Source: Testudinibacter crocodili (GTDB taxonomy: Bacteria > Pseudomonadota > Gammaproteobacteria > Enterobacterales > Pasteurellaceae). From it: a DNA stretch of 34,763 nt. Location of the stretch: NCBI GenBank assembly GCA_006228005.1, contig VDHG01000019.1, positions 1 through 34,763 on the forward strand, in the 5' to 3' direction. The position numbers and the translations under genes are program-made. This document shows, one piece after another, positions 1 to 7,269 of this stretch; the first letter of the stretch is position 1; every line of letters starts with the position of its first letter. The notes beneath the pieces are model-generated. The model was not told the origin of the DNA and ran no database searches. It worked only from the letters and a program-made list of their open reading frames with translations.

Positions 1-301
1 TAAGCACGGAAATGTGTATAAGGGACAGCATAATAAACAGCAGCGATAAAGTTGAAATAATTCGCCCGAAAGCGCCGAAGTATTGTTCTGCCAATGTTGC
101 TAAACCGTCATCGATCCGAGCCGTTTGATAAACTTCAATGAATAGCAACGCACTATAAGAAAGCAGTAGCCACAGGATCAACAACAAAATGATAGTAAAG
201 CTGAAGCCCATACCGGCGGAGGTGATCGGCATCGCCAACATACCGGCACCGATGGTAGTTCCTGCGACCAATAATGTGCCGCCTAAGGTTTTGTTTTTCA
301 C
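1..301 (-). CDS. tyrP: Tyrosine/aromatic amino acid permease TyrP, N-terminal 100 residues (cut by window edge)
   Basis: This is the start of an inner-membrane proton-coupled amino acid permease of the HAAAP family (TyrP/Mtr/TnaB), which imports aromatic amino acids. The translated reverse strand begins KNKTLGGTLLVAGTTIGAG and continues MLAMPITSAGMGFSFTIILL, the conserved first helix of the family; its IGAGMLAMP stretch is diagnostic. Two further hydrophobic segments follow before the edge. The start is GTG at 301-299, with a weak GAGA ribosome site about 8 bases upstream; no ATG fits the conserved N-terminus better. TyrP rather than Mtr or TnaB is the best match from memory, but substrate cannot be fixed from 100 residues. 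The 5' leader carries a strong terminator only about 30 bases from the start, so expression probably depends on read-through. The gene diverges from the iron operon. Confidence 0.85.
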   Translation of the reverse strand, partial: MKNKTLGGTLLVAGTTIGAGMLAMPITSAGMGFSFTIILLLILWLLLSYSALLFIEVYQTARIDDGLATLAEQYFGAFGRIISTLSLLFIMLSLIHISVL

Positions 302-323
302 GCGATTTTCTCAAATTTCAGAC

Positions 324-446
324 TTATTGAATAAAAAAAGTGCCCATATGGATGGGCACTACTCGGAAAGCAAATATATGGCTATTGAGATAGCACTCGT
401 TATTGTGCGGCGTAAGATACTCGAAAGACCGTAAAAGCGCAAGCAT
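324..446 (-). CDS. Possible 40-residue leader peptide upstream of tyrP
   Basis: An ATG at 446-444 opens a 40-codon frame that runs through the leader and the terminator hairpin and stops with TAA at 326-324. The peptide has two tyrosines (codons 10 and 19) and six phenylalanines. Tyr19 lies inside the segment that could pair with the terminator 3' arm. A leader peptide rich in aromatic residues would suit an aromatic amino acid permease. Against it, no ribosome binding site is visible before the ATG and the frame may be chance. It is unlike any leader peptide I can recall (tnaC, pheL, pheM). Confidence 0.3.
   Translation of the reverse strand: MLALLRSFEYLTPHNNECYLNSHIFAFRVVPIHMGTFFIQ
331..360 (-). 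terminator. Intrinsic terminator in the tyrP leader (probable attenuator)
   Basis: Read on the minus strand, AGTGCCCAT and ATGGGCACT form a perfect 9-bp stem around a 4-base loop, followed at once by seven T. The distance to the tyrP GTG is too short to hold an independent promoter, so tyrP transcripts must pass through it. A competing pairing exists: AGTGC (397-393) and CCATAT (381-376) upstream can pair with the 3' arm of the terminator. This arrangement is typical of transcription attenuation. Confidence 0.75.
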
Positions 447-533
447 TGCAATAATTAAATCTTAATTTTGTGATTTCGAGCAAGATTTTGTTGTAACAGT
501 GAAGATTATCTAACAAAAAATCTGCTATTTTTG

Positions 534-539
534 ATTATA
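534..539 (-). promoter_or_regulatory. Candidate -10 element for the tyrP leader transcript
   Basis: On the minus strand TATAAT occurs at 539-534, a perfect -10 hexamer. The -35 region about 16 bases upstream (TTTCGA) is poor. Transcription would start near 527 and give a leader of about 225 bases including the candidate leader ORF and terminator. Assigned on the -10 match alone. Confidence 0.4.
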
Positions 540-693
540 TTCCAGTTTCATGTGTTCGAAACCGCACTTTTATGCTAATGCTGACAAATGGCATTCATCA
601 CGGTTGTTTTCGGATAAAACAGCGCCGATCATGCAGCACACACTTACTGAAGCAATATTTTTTGCGTTAGCGCAAATATTATTAAAAATCCGC

Positions 694-721
694 TTGAAAT
701 AAAATCCGATCAGCTCATAAT
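694..721 (+). promoter_or_regulatory. Sigma-70-type promoter for the iron operon
   Basis: TTGAAA at 694-699 and CATAAT at 716-721 are separated by 16 bases (TAATTA at 718 gives 18). Transcription would start near 728, just ahead of the Fur-box-like sequence and about 43 bases before the chosen start of the FTR1 gene. The rest of 302-770 holds the tyrP leader, one uptake sequence at 561-569 and nothing else I can recognise. Confidence 0.5.
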
Positions 722-736
722 TAGTCGCACAACCAT

Positions 737-755
737 GATAAAAATTCTCATTTTT
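737..755 (+). promoter_or_regulatory. Fur-box-like operator of the iron operon
   Basis: GATAAAAATTCTCATTTTT matches the 19-bp Fur consensus GATAATGATAATCATTATC at 13 of 19 positions, with the GATAA and TCATT half-sites intact. It lies just downstream of the predicted transcription start, where bound Fur would block transcription in iron-replete cells. It also overlaps the most upstream ATG (735), which supports the later translation start. Confidence 0.6.
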
Positions 756-770
756 ACTCGCGTTAATAAT

Positions 771-2702
771 ATGTTAAAAAAACTCAACTCTTTATTACTG
801 ACCATCCTTCTATCGCTTGCGTTCAACGTAGTAGCAGAGCCTGCTGCAGACAACCGCTATCAAGGCTATATCCAAGATATTGAACAGCGTTTGGACAACA
901 CGTTGTCGCTATACCAACAAGGCGAGCAAAATCAAGCCAAAAGTGCGGTGCAAATGGCGTATTTCGAGGTGTTTGAAAATCTGGAAGGACCGATTCGGAT
1001 CAATATTTCAGCGCAAAAAAGCTATCAATTGGAAGCGACTTTTGGCGAAATACGCAAAATGATCACCGAGAATCAGCCCGAATCGGTGATCGCTGGCAAA
1101 ATTAACTGGCTGAAAAATGAATTGAATCAACTAGAATCTGTGCTGAACGACGGACATCAACTGGCTGCCGAAGCACAACACAGTACCTACCAAAACAGTG
1201 ATATTGCAGCATATTGGCAGCAAAGTTTCCAAATTATCGACGATCGGTTGGCTGAAGCCATCACCGCTTATCAAAATGGGGATTTAGATGCTGCCAAAAA
1301 ATCGGTGCAACAGGCACAGTATGAGGGCTACAAAAACTCTGAAATGGAAATGGCGATTCGCCAAAACCGCTCTTCCAGCCAATCCTCTGCCCTCAACCAA
1401 CAATTCTACGATTTAATCAAAGCGACACAGCAAGCCGATAATCTGACCCAGTTAGGCTATTTAAGCACTCAATTGTTGCAAGACATTGAAGAACAACTGC
1501 CGAATCTGCCGATCACCAAACAAGCACAACAGCTGCAAGCAATCGCCAGCGAACAACCACAAACGAACAATTCACAAAATTGGCAACAGATTGCCACCGA
1601 CGTGAATCACGGCATTCAGCAAGCGCTTCAGCTCTATCAACAGGGCAAACGCGACGATGCCATCATTGCGGTGCAGGACACTTATTTTGATGTGTTCGAA
1701 AGTTCCGGCATGGAAAGCAGCGTCGGCTCGCGCGACAGCCAGCTGAAAACCACGCTGGAAGGGTTTTTCACGCGTTTGGTAGGGCAAATGAAAGCGCAAC
1801 AACCACTCGAAAACCTGCAACAACAAGCCAATGGTTTATCGCAACAGTTGCAAAGTGCGGTCGGGCTGTTGCAACAAACAAATGACAACGCATGGTCCAT
1901 TTTTGTGTATAGCCTGTTGATTATGCTGCGTGAGGGCTTGGAAGCGTTGCTGATTGTGGCGGCCATTGTGGCGTATCTGGTGAAAAACCAGCATCAAGAC
2001 AAACTGCCGGTGATTCGTCAATCGGTGATTATCGCCCTGATTGCCAGTGTGATTACCGCCTTTATTTTCCAACTGCTGTTTGAAAACTCTGGCGCTAACC
2101 GTGAATTACTGGAAGGGATCACCATGATTTTTGCCGTGATCATGCTGTTTATGATGAGCTATTGGCTGCTGTCAAAGGTGGAAGCGCAAAATTGGAAACG
2201 CTATCTGGAAGGCAAGCTGTCAACTTCTTTAACCACCGGCTCACTCATCGGGCTGTGGCTGACCAGCTTTTTGGCGGTTTATCGCGAAGGGGCGGAAACC
2301 GTATTGTTTTACTACGCATTAGTGGGAGATATTCAATCTGCCGACGGTTATTTATATCTGTTAGGCGGAATTATCGTTGGCGTAGTATTGTTGTTAATTG
2401 TCTATTTTATTATGCGTTTTACCGTTGTAAAACTGCCGCTAAAACCGTTTTTTATGTTAACCGGCAGTTTTATGTATTTGATGGCATTTGTGTTTGCCGG
2501 CAAAAGCGTATTGGAGCTAATCGAAGGAAAACTGATACAGCCCACTCTGCTGTCCGGTTTTCCTGAAATCGCCTGGCTTGGAATTTATCCTTATCTAGAA
2601 ACCTTGATTCCACAAGCCGTGTTAATCTTAGCCGCTATCTTCGCCCTGTTTTATATGAAGAGCGCCGCTAAAAAACAAGCGTTAACTGATATTTCACACT
2701 AA
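771..2702 (+). CDS. fetM: FTR1-family high-affinity iron permease (FetM-like) with repeated periplasmic domain
   Basis: An inner-membrane iron permease of the FTR1/EfeU family, resembling FetM of uropathogenic E. coli and the permease next to P19 in Campylobacter. The product is 643 residues from the ATG at 771; a start at 735 is also open, but it lies on the Fur-box-like site and puts 12 residues in front of a clean signal peptide (cleavage after NVVA). Residues about 28-340 form a periplasmic region with three diverged helical repeats, each carrying a Y-Q-x-G and an A-V-Q-x-x-Y/Q-x-[DE] segment. The membrane domain starts near residue 375 and has the two RExxE iron-relay motifs, REGLE (387-391) and REGAE (505-509), plus about seven helices. 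The gene is 18 bases upstream of fetP, the expected partner. Iron transport is known for the family; the substrate oxidation state is not settled by the sequence. Confidence 0.92.
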   Translation: MLKKLNSLLLTILLSLAFNVVAEPAADNRYQGYIQDIEQRLDNTLSLYQQGEQNQAKSAVQMAYFEVFENLEGPIRINISAQKSYQLEATFGEIRKMITENQPESVIAGKINWLKNELNQLESVLNDGHQLAAEAQHSTYQNSDIAAYWQQSFQIIDDRLAEAITAYQNGDLDAAKKSVQQAQYEGYKNSEMEMAIRQNRSSSQSSALNQQFYDLIKATQQADNLTQLGYLSTQLLQDIEEQLPNLPITKQAQQLQAIASEQPQTNNSQNWQQIATDVNHGIQQALQLYQQGKRDDAIIAVQDTYFDVFESSGMESSVGSRDSQLKTTLEGFFTRLVGQMKAQQPLENLQQQANGLSQQLQSAVGLLQQTNDNAWSIFVYSLLIMLREGLEALLIVAAIVAYLVKNQHQDKLPVIRQSVIIALIASVITAFIFQLLFENSGANRELLEGITMIFAVIMLFMMSYWLLSKVEAQNWKRYLEGKLSTSLTTGSLIGLWLTSFLAVYREGAETVLFYYALVGDIQSADGYLYLLGGIIVGVVLLLIVYFIMRFTVVKLPLKPFFMLTGSFMYLMAFVFAGKSVLELIEGKLIQPTLLSGFPEIAWLGIYPYLETLIPQAVLILAAIFALFYMKSAAKKQALTDISH

Positions 2703-2720
2703 ACTTTTTAGAGGTATTTT

Positions 2721-3248
2721 ATGAATTTCAAGAAAACATTCATCGCTGCTACTCTGTTAGCCGGTATCTTCTCAGCTTCCTCTGCGCTGGCATTTAAAGA
2801 GTATCCGGCAGGAGAACCGATTACCATGAACGAAATGGAGATTGCAGCAGTCTATTTGCAGCCGATAGACATGGAACCACGTGGCATGGGCTTGCCTGCT
2901 GCCAAATCCGATATTCACTTGGAAGCGGATATTCATGCGATTGAAGGCAATAAAAATGGCTTCGGCGCTGGCGAATGGATGCCGTATTTGACCATTAATT
3001 ATACGTTGGAAAATCTGGATACCGGCGAAAAACAACAAGGCACGTTCATGCCAATGGTTGCCGGCGATGGTCCACACTACGGAGCGAATATCAAAATGAT
3101 GGGCGTTGGCAACTATAAAGTCACTTATCATATTGAGCCACCATCAAAAGCCGGATTACATCGCCACACCGATAGCGAAACTGGCGTTGGTCGTTGGTGG
3201 AAACCGTTTGATGCCGCTTTTGAATTTAAATATACCGGTTTGAATTAA
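2721..3248 (+). CDS. fetP: Periplasmic P19/Tp34-family metal-binding protein (FetP-like)
   Basis: A periplasmic iron/copper-binding partner of the FTR1 permease, in the P19 (Campylobacter), FetP (E. coli), FtrA and Tp34 family. The product is 175 residues, the usual length, with a signal peptide ending ALA at residue 24. In mature numbering the metal ligands fall on the published family positions: His42 and Glu44 (from IHLE), Met88 and His95 (PHYG); the C-terminal GLHRHTDSETGVGRWW stretch supplies a further histidine. The start has a good ribosome site (TTAGAGGTATTTT). Homologues bind Cu2+ and an iron analogue at the dimer interface and deliver iron to the permease. It lies 18 bases after fetM and is followed by a 17-bp inverted repeat before the next gene, which may separate fetMP expression from the rest. 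Confidence 0.93.
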   Translation: MNFKKTFIAATLLAGIFSASSALAFKEYPAGEPITMNEMEIAAVYLQPIDMEPRGMGLPAAKSDIHLEADIHAIEGNKNGFGAGEWMPYLTINYTLENLDTGEKQQGTFMPMVAGDGPHYGANIKMMGVGNYKVTYHIEPPSKAGLHRHTDSETGVGRWWKPFDAAFEFKYTGLN

Positions 3249-3295
3249 GCATAACCGCACTTTGCCGCATCGCTACTCGACGTGGCATATTTTTG

Positions 3296-3339
3296 TTTTT
3301 AAACCCGTTTGATGGCTCAAGCTCAAGCGGGTTTAAAAA
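3296..3339 (+). other. 17-bp inverted repeat (hairpin) between fetP and the DUF2318 gene
   Basis: TTTTTAAACCCGTTTGA (3296-3312) and TCAAGCGGGTTTAAAAA (3323-3339) are complementary over 17 positions with one G-U pair, around a 10-base loop. The U-tract downstream is weak, so it may be a leaky terminator, an mRNA-processing or stability element, or a protein-binding site. It ends 19 bases before the ATG at 3359. A perfect uptake sequence lies just upstream at 3254-3262. Confidence 0.6.
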
Positions 3340-3358
3340 TATCAATAAGGTTGTTGGA

Positions 3359-4780
3359 ATGAGCTATTTTTTTACATCTGTTTTGCAATTACTGCTGCCG
3401 TTTAGCCTGCTGAGCGGACTACTGTGGGCAAGTCAACTGTGGCCGGCACAGCGCAATATTCCGGATAAAGCCTTGCACTGGCTTTCGTTGACCGCACTTT
3501 GTGTCGGTTTTCTGCTATGGCAGCTACTCCCCCCCAACCAAAGCCTCAAGTTGGTATTATCACTGTTCTACGCCGCTGCGTTGTTGTTTAGCCTGATCGC
3601 CGCAGCACTCAATCACCGAGCTCTGCTGTACTTGGCTCAAATCGGATTATTACTATTTTGTGGTATTTTTTGGGCGCAAAATCCGAATCTCAGTGCCATC
3701 ACCACCACTGAAATCATCAACACCGATTTTATTTTAAACCTGTTTACCATCGCAACCGCACTTCTGCTTTGCCTGCTCGCCGCAAACTGGATTGCCACTC
3801 TGTTGTCACAAAGCCAAAATACACTATACTATTTGCGTATGTTGACTATCGTGTTACTGATCCTTTGGTTACTGCTGCCGCTGAGTGGGCAAATTTTACT
3901 ATCGCTGATCAAATTGCAACTGGTAGATTTGGATAAAGGGTTGCTGAGCTTTGTCGCTAAAACCCTGAATTTAACGTTATATAATAACTATTTAATCGCA
4001 ATCATCATTTTGGGGATAACCCTGCTGTTTTGGATTAAAGTGCAAACCCCGCGCCAACGCGTGGTTAAACAACAGCACGACTTAATCGAGAAACGTCAAA
4101 AAACCGCACTTTCTCGCCAAGCAAGACGGATTACACTGTCCGGTTTAATCTTGGCATTAATCGTTATTAGCGCGCAATGCTATTGGGATAACATTGCTTC
4201 ACAACCGCCACGCCTCTCAGAAGCCACTCCGGTGACATTGTCAGACAATGATCAGATTCACATCGATATCAAGCAGGTCAGCGACGGCAAATTACACCGC
4301 TTCGTCTGGATTTCGGATGAAGGCAAAGCCGTACGTTTCTTTATCATTAACCGCTTGAGTGATCGGCTCAGTTTGGGTGTGGTATTCGATGCCTGCTTGC
4401 TGTGCGGCGACCAAGGCTATGTGATGCAAGGCAACCAAGTGGTTTGCGTGGCGTGCGGCGTGCATATGTTTATTCCGTCGATCGGCAAGCCTGGCGGCTG
4501 CAATCCGGTGCCGATTAATGGTTGGCAACAAACCGAAACTCAGGTGATTATCGACAAAAAAAGTTTGGAAGAGGGCTTAAATTACTTTTCAACCATCGTC
4601 AAATTGGACGTAATTGATCCGGTAGATGGCACTAAACTGATCAATACCGAAGCCAAGTTCAAATACAGTTATGCTGGCAAAAGCTACTTTTTTGCTTCGC
4701 AGCAGAACCTGAATCAGTTCCGTGACAGCCCCGAACGTTATTTAACCGAACACAACCAAAGCAAATCGACGGAGGAATAG
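3359..4780 (+). CDS. DUF2318 Fe-S-type membrane protein with C-terminal degenerate YHS domain
   Basis: An integral membrane protein of 473 residues with about eight hydrophobic helices in the first 275 residues, then an extracytoplasmic DUF2318 domain. That domain has CLLC (346-349), CVAC (363-366) and another Cys at 381, the conserved metal or Fe-S motif. Residues about 420-464 (DPVDGTKL, then AGKSYFFASQ and PERYL) match the YHS fold, but the usual cysteines are absent. I start at ATG 3359, preceded by AAGG; the longer frame from TTG 3293 runs through the hairpin. The family occurs in P19/FetMP-type loci (E. coli fetA, Campylobacter p19 cluster) and is thought to take part in periplasmic electron transfer or iron handling, without an established reaction. 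It is followed after 2 bases by the first FtsX-like permease. Confidence 0.85.
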   Translation: MSYFFTSVLQLLLPFSLLSGLLWASQLWPAQRNIPDKALHWLSLTALCVGFLLWQLLPPNQSLKLVLSLFYAAALLFSLIAAALNHRALLYLAQIGLLLFCGIFWAQNPNLSAITTTEIINTDFILNLFTIATALLLCLLAANWIATLLSQSQNTLYYLRMLTIVLLILWLLLPLSGQILLSLIKLQLVDLDKGLLSFVAKTLNLTLYNNYLIAIIILGITLLFWIKVQTPRQRVVKQQHDLIEKRQKTALSRQARRITLSGLILALIVISAQCYWDNIASQPPRLSEATPVTLSDNDQIHIDIKQVSDGKLHRFVWISDEGKAVRFFIINRLSDRLSLGVVFDACLLCGDQGYVMQGNQVVCVACGVHMFIPSIGKPGGCNPVPINGWQQTETQVIIDKKSLEEGLNYFSTIVKLDVIDPVDGTKLINTEAKFKYSYAGKSYFFASQQNLNQFRDSPERYLTEHNQSKSTEE

Positions 4781-4782
4781 CC

Positions 4783-6111
4783 ATGCTGCTGCGTATGTTG
4801 CTGCAATCTTGGAAACACGGACTGCGTCGCAAATTCTTAGCGATTTTTACCATTTTTCTGGCAGCAGGGTTGGTCTCTGCACTGTTAGCGGTGTCGATTG
4901 ATATTGGCGATAAAATGGCAAAAGAGCTGAAATCCTACGGCGCCAATATTTTGATCGAGCCTGCTGCTCAAGCGGCACTGCCGCAAGTGGATCAAGAACG
5001 GGAAAATCTGTTGCTAGGACAAGATTTTTTAGATGAAAAAGAACTGCCGAATATTAAAGACATCTTTTGGGGCAACAATATTGTCGGTTTTGCACCACAA
5101 TTGAATGCCCCTTTTGAGCTGATCAGCCATAACGGGCAAACGGCGCAGCAGGATATTAGCGTGTTAGGCACGTTTTTTGATTATCCAATCGGCATTCCGG
5201 ACGACCCTGACTACCACACCGGACAAAAAATCATCAGTCCATACTGGCAAGTAGAAGGTAAATGGGCTGATGACAGTGATAAAAGTGCGGTCAATACACC
5301 CACTCAAGCCTTAGTCGGTCGCCAACTTGCCGCCAATGCCAACATTCATATTGGTGATCGGTTGCAATTAATACCGTTCACCGATAAACCGACCGCACTT
5401 TTAAACGTGGTAGTCAGTGGCATCTTATCTAGCGGCGGCAATGAAGAAAATCAATTGATTGTGCCATTGCAAGCGGTGCAAAACAGCTTGAATCTGCATG
5501 GCAAAGTGCAGTCGGTAAGAGTTTCAGCATTAACCGTGCCGGAAAATGATTTGTCGCGTAAAGCACGCGAAAATCTGGAAGCATTGGATGCGGAAGAGTA
5601 TGACCGTTGGTACTGCACCGCTTATGTCTCCTCGATTGCTCATCAACTGGAAGAAGCGGTTTCTGGTGCTGTCGTTCGCCCGATTTGGCAAGTGGCAGCC
5701 TCCGAAGGCGTGGTGATTGAAAAAATTCAATTACTGTTGGCGGTGGTGACATTGGCTGCACTGCTGGCTTCAGCCATGGGCATTGCCTCGTTGATGACCA
5801 GTAATATTATTGAACGCAGCAAAGAGATTGGGCTGATGAAAGCATTGGGGGCAGATCAAACTGAAATTAATCTGCTGTTTTACAGCGAAGCGACTCTCAG
5901 CGCTATTCTCGGTGGACTACTTGGTTGCTTGGCAGGTTGGGGGCTGGCGGGTGTCATCGGCGATGCACTGTTCGGGCAACCGCTGTCGTTTGCTTGGATT
6001 GTGGTGCCATGCGTACTATTTTTGTCGGTGTTGATCGCACTCATCGGCACATGGTTTCCAGCACACCGCATCGCTAAACTCTATCCGATAGAGGTGCTGT
6101 ATGGGCGCTAA
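4783..6111 (+). CDS. FtsX/MacB-like ABC transporter permease, first of two
   Basis: A 442-residue ABC permease of the FtsX/MacB (type VII) architecture: one N-terminal helix (about 18-38), a periplasmic domain of about 270 residues, then three C-terminal helices. The coupling motif ERSKEIGLMKALGA near residue 345 and the ending HRIAKLYPIEVLYG are typical. The start has a strong GGAGGA site seven bases upstream. It overlaps the second permease by 11 bases, and an ATPase follows, so the three likely form one complex. MacB/LolCDE-type systems act on periplasmic or envelope substrates by mechanotransmission. In FetMP/P19 loci this complex is needed for full function, but what it moves is not known; it may drive conformational or redox work in the periplasm. 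Confidence 0.88.
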   Translation: MLLRMLLQSWKHGLRRKFLAIFTIFLAAGLVSALLAVSIDIGDKMAKELKSYGANILIEPAAQAALPQVDQERENLLLGQDFLDEKELPNIKDIFWGNNIVGFAPQLNAPFELISHNGQTAQQDISVLGTFFDYPIGIPDDPDYHTGQKIISPYWQVEGKWADDSDKSAVNTPTQALVGRQLAANANIHIGDRLQLIPFTDKPTALLNVVVSGILSSGGNEENQLIVPLQAVQNSLNLHGKVQSVRVSALTVPENDLSRKARENLEALDAEEYDRWYCTAYVSSIAHQLEEAVSGAVVRPIWQVAASEGVVIEKIQLLLAVVTLAALLASAMGIASLMTSNIIERSKEIGLMKALGADQTEINLLFYSEATLSAILGGLLGCLAGWGLAGVIGDALFGQPLSFAWIVVPCVLFLSVLIALIGTWFPAHRIAKLYPIEVLYGR

Positions 6112-7228
6112 CATGTTTTGGCAATTAGTGTTGCGTGCGCTGCGATTACGCTTGCAACGGGTTGCAATTATCTTTGCGGCATTAACCGTCGGTGCGGCGA
6201 TTGTCACTGCGATGTCGGCGGTCTATTTTGATATTAACAGCAAAATGAGCCAAGAGTTACGCACTTTCGGCGCCAATTTTTATATCGGTTCGCCGCACCA
6301 AAACATGATGCCCCAAGCACAATTCGAGCAGATTATCCAACAAGCCCCACCAGGATTACTCAATGCTGCCGGCCCTTACTTATACGGCATCACCCGTAGC
6401 GAACTAGAAAAAATCGTGATTATGGGCGTTTGGTTTGACACCATGCCGACCCTTGCGCCTTACTGGCAAATAAACGGGCAGCAAATCGGGGTCAATTTTG
6501 ATCAGCGCAACGTGATGATCGGCAAAACGTTAGCAGAACGGCTGCATTTAAATGTTGGCGATAGTATTACGTTAAGCAACGATCAGCAGCAAAAACAGCC
6601 ATTTAATATTAAAGCGATTATCGAAGCCGGTGATGCCACCGACAATATGCTGATCGTCAATCTGGAGTTCGCACAACAGTGGCTGAACAAAGCGAACGAG
6701 ATCAGCTATGCACTATTGAGCGTTAAAAACGAACAAGGGCAAGTAGAACAGTTTGCCGAGCAACTGCGTCAGCAATATCCTGAGCTGGAAATTCGCCCGA
6801 TTCGCAAAGTTTCAGCTTCCGAAGGGCAGATTTTGGATAAGATCAAAGGCTTGATGGGCTTGATTTCGTTAGTGATCTTGGTGCTGGCGACATTGTGTGT
6901 CAACACCACGCTAATTGCGATCATCGCCGAGCGTGCCAAAGAGTTCGCATTGCAAAAAGCGCTCGGCGCCAAACGCCGTGACATTATCAAACAAATCACC
7001 ACTGAAACCCTATTGATCGCACTGTTTGCGACTATTGTCGGCTTGGTGTTAGGCTATATTCTCGCGCAAATTTTGGGCATTGCCGTGTTTAAATCCAGTA
7101 TTGATTTACGGCTGCCAGTGATTCCGATCACACTGCTGCTCTCATTGATCGTCACCCTATTAGCAGTGATTGTGCCGACCCGACGCGCGTTACAAATTGA
7201 AACCGCCAACGTCTTAAAAGGCGAATAA
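6101..7228 (+). CDS. FtsX/MacB-like ABC transporter permease, second of two
   Basis: A 375-residue paralogue of the preceding permease with the same plan: an N-terminal helix, a shorter periplasmic domain and three C-terminal helices, including the coupling sequence ERAKEFALQKALGAKRRD and the ending PTRRALQIETANVLKGE. Both share the N-terminal SxELxxxGAN sequence after helix 1. ATG 6101 is chosen because GAGGTG lies about eight bases upstream, inside the end of the previous gene, giving an 11-base overlap and translational coupling. ATG 6113 is a possible alternative. With the preceding permease and the ATPase it would make a heteromeric 1:1:2 ABC complex. The stop codon lies in the first copy of a 15-bp tandem repeat. 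Confidence 0.88.
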   Translation: MGANMFWQLVLRALRLRLQRVAIIFAALTVGAAIVTAMSAVYFDINSKMSQELRTFGANFYIGSPHQNMMPQAQFEQIIQQAPPGLLNAAGPYLYGITRSELEKIVIMGVWFDTMPTLAPYWQINGQQIGVNFDQRNVMIGKTLAERLHLNVGDSITLSNDQQQKQPFNIKAIIEAGDATDNMLIVNLEFAQQWLNKANEISYALLSVKNEQGQVEQFAEQLRQQYPELEIRPIRKVSASEGQILDKIKGLMGLISLVILVLATLCVNTTLIAIIAERAKEFALQKALGAKRRDIIKQITTETLLIALFATIVGLVLGYILAQILGIAVFKSSIDLRLPVIPITLLLSLIVTLLAVIVPTRRALQIETANVLKGE

Positions 7229-7260
7229 TTAAAAGGCGAATAATTAAAAGGCGAATAACA
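7216..7260 (+). repeat. 15-bp tandem repeat, three copies, between permease and ATPase genes
   Basis: The unit AAAAGGCGAATAATT occurs at 7216-7230 and 7231-7245, and a third copy at 7246-7260 matches 13 of 15. The first copy encodes the last three residues and stop of the permease. The last copy leads into the ribosome site of the ATPase gene (ACAAGGAAAAGT before ATG 7270). It lengthens the gap between two otherwise tightly packed genes. Confidence 0.9.
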
Positions 7261-7269
7261 AGGAAAAGT

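Noticed and set aside
2162-2566. Plus-strand 134-residue ORF inside fetM
   Set aside because: Out-of-frame shadow of the FTR1 membrane domain.
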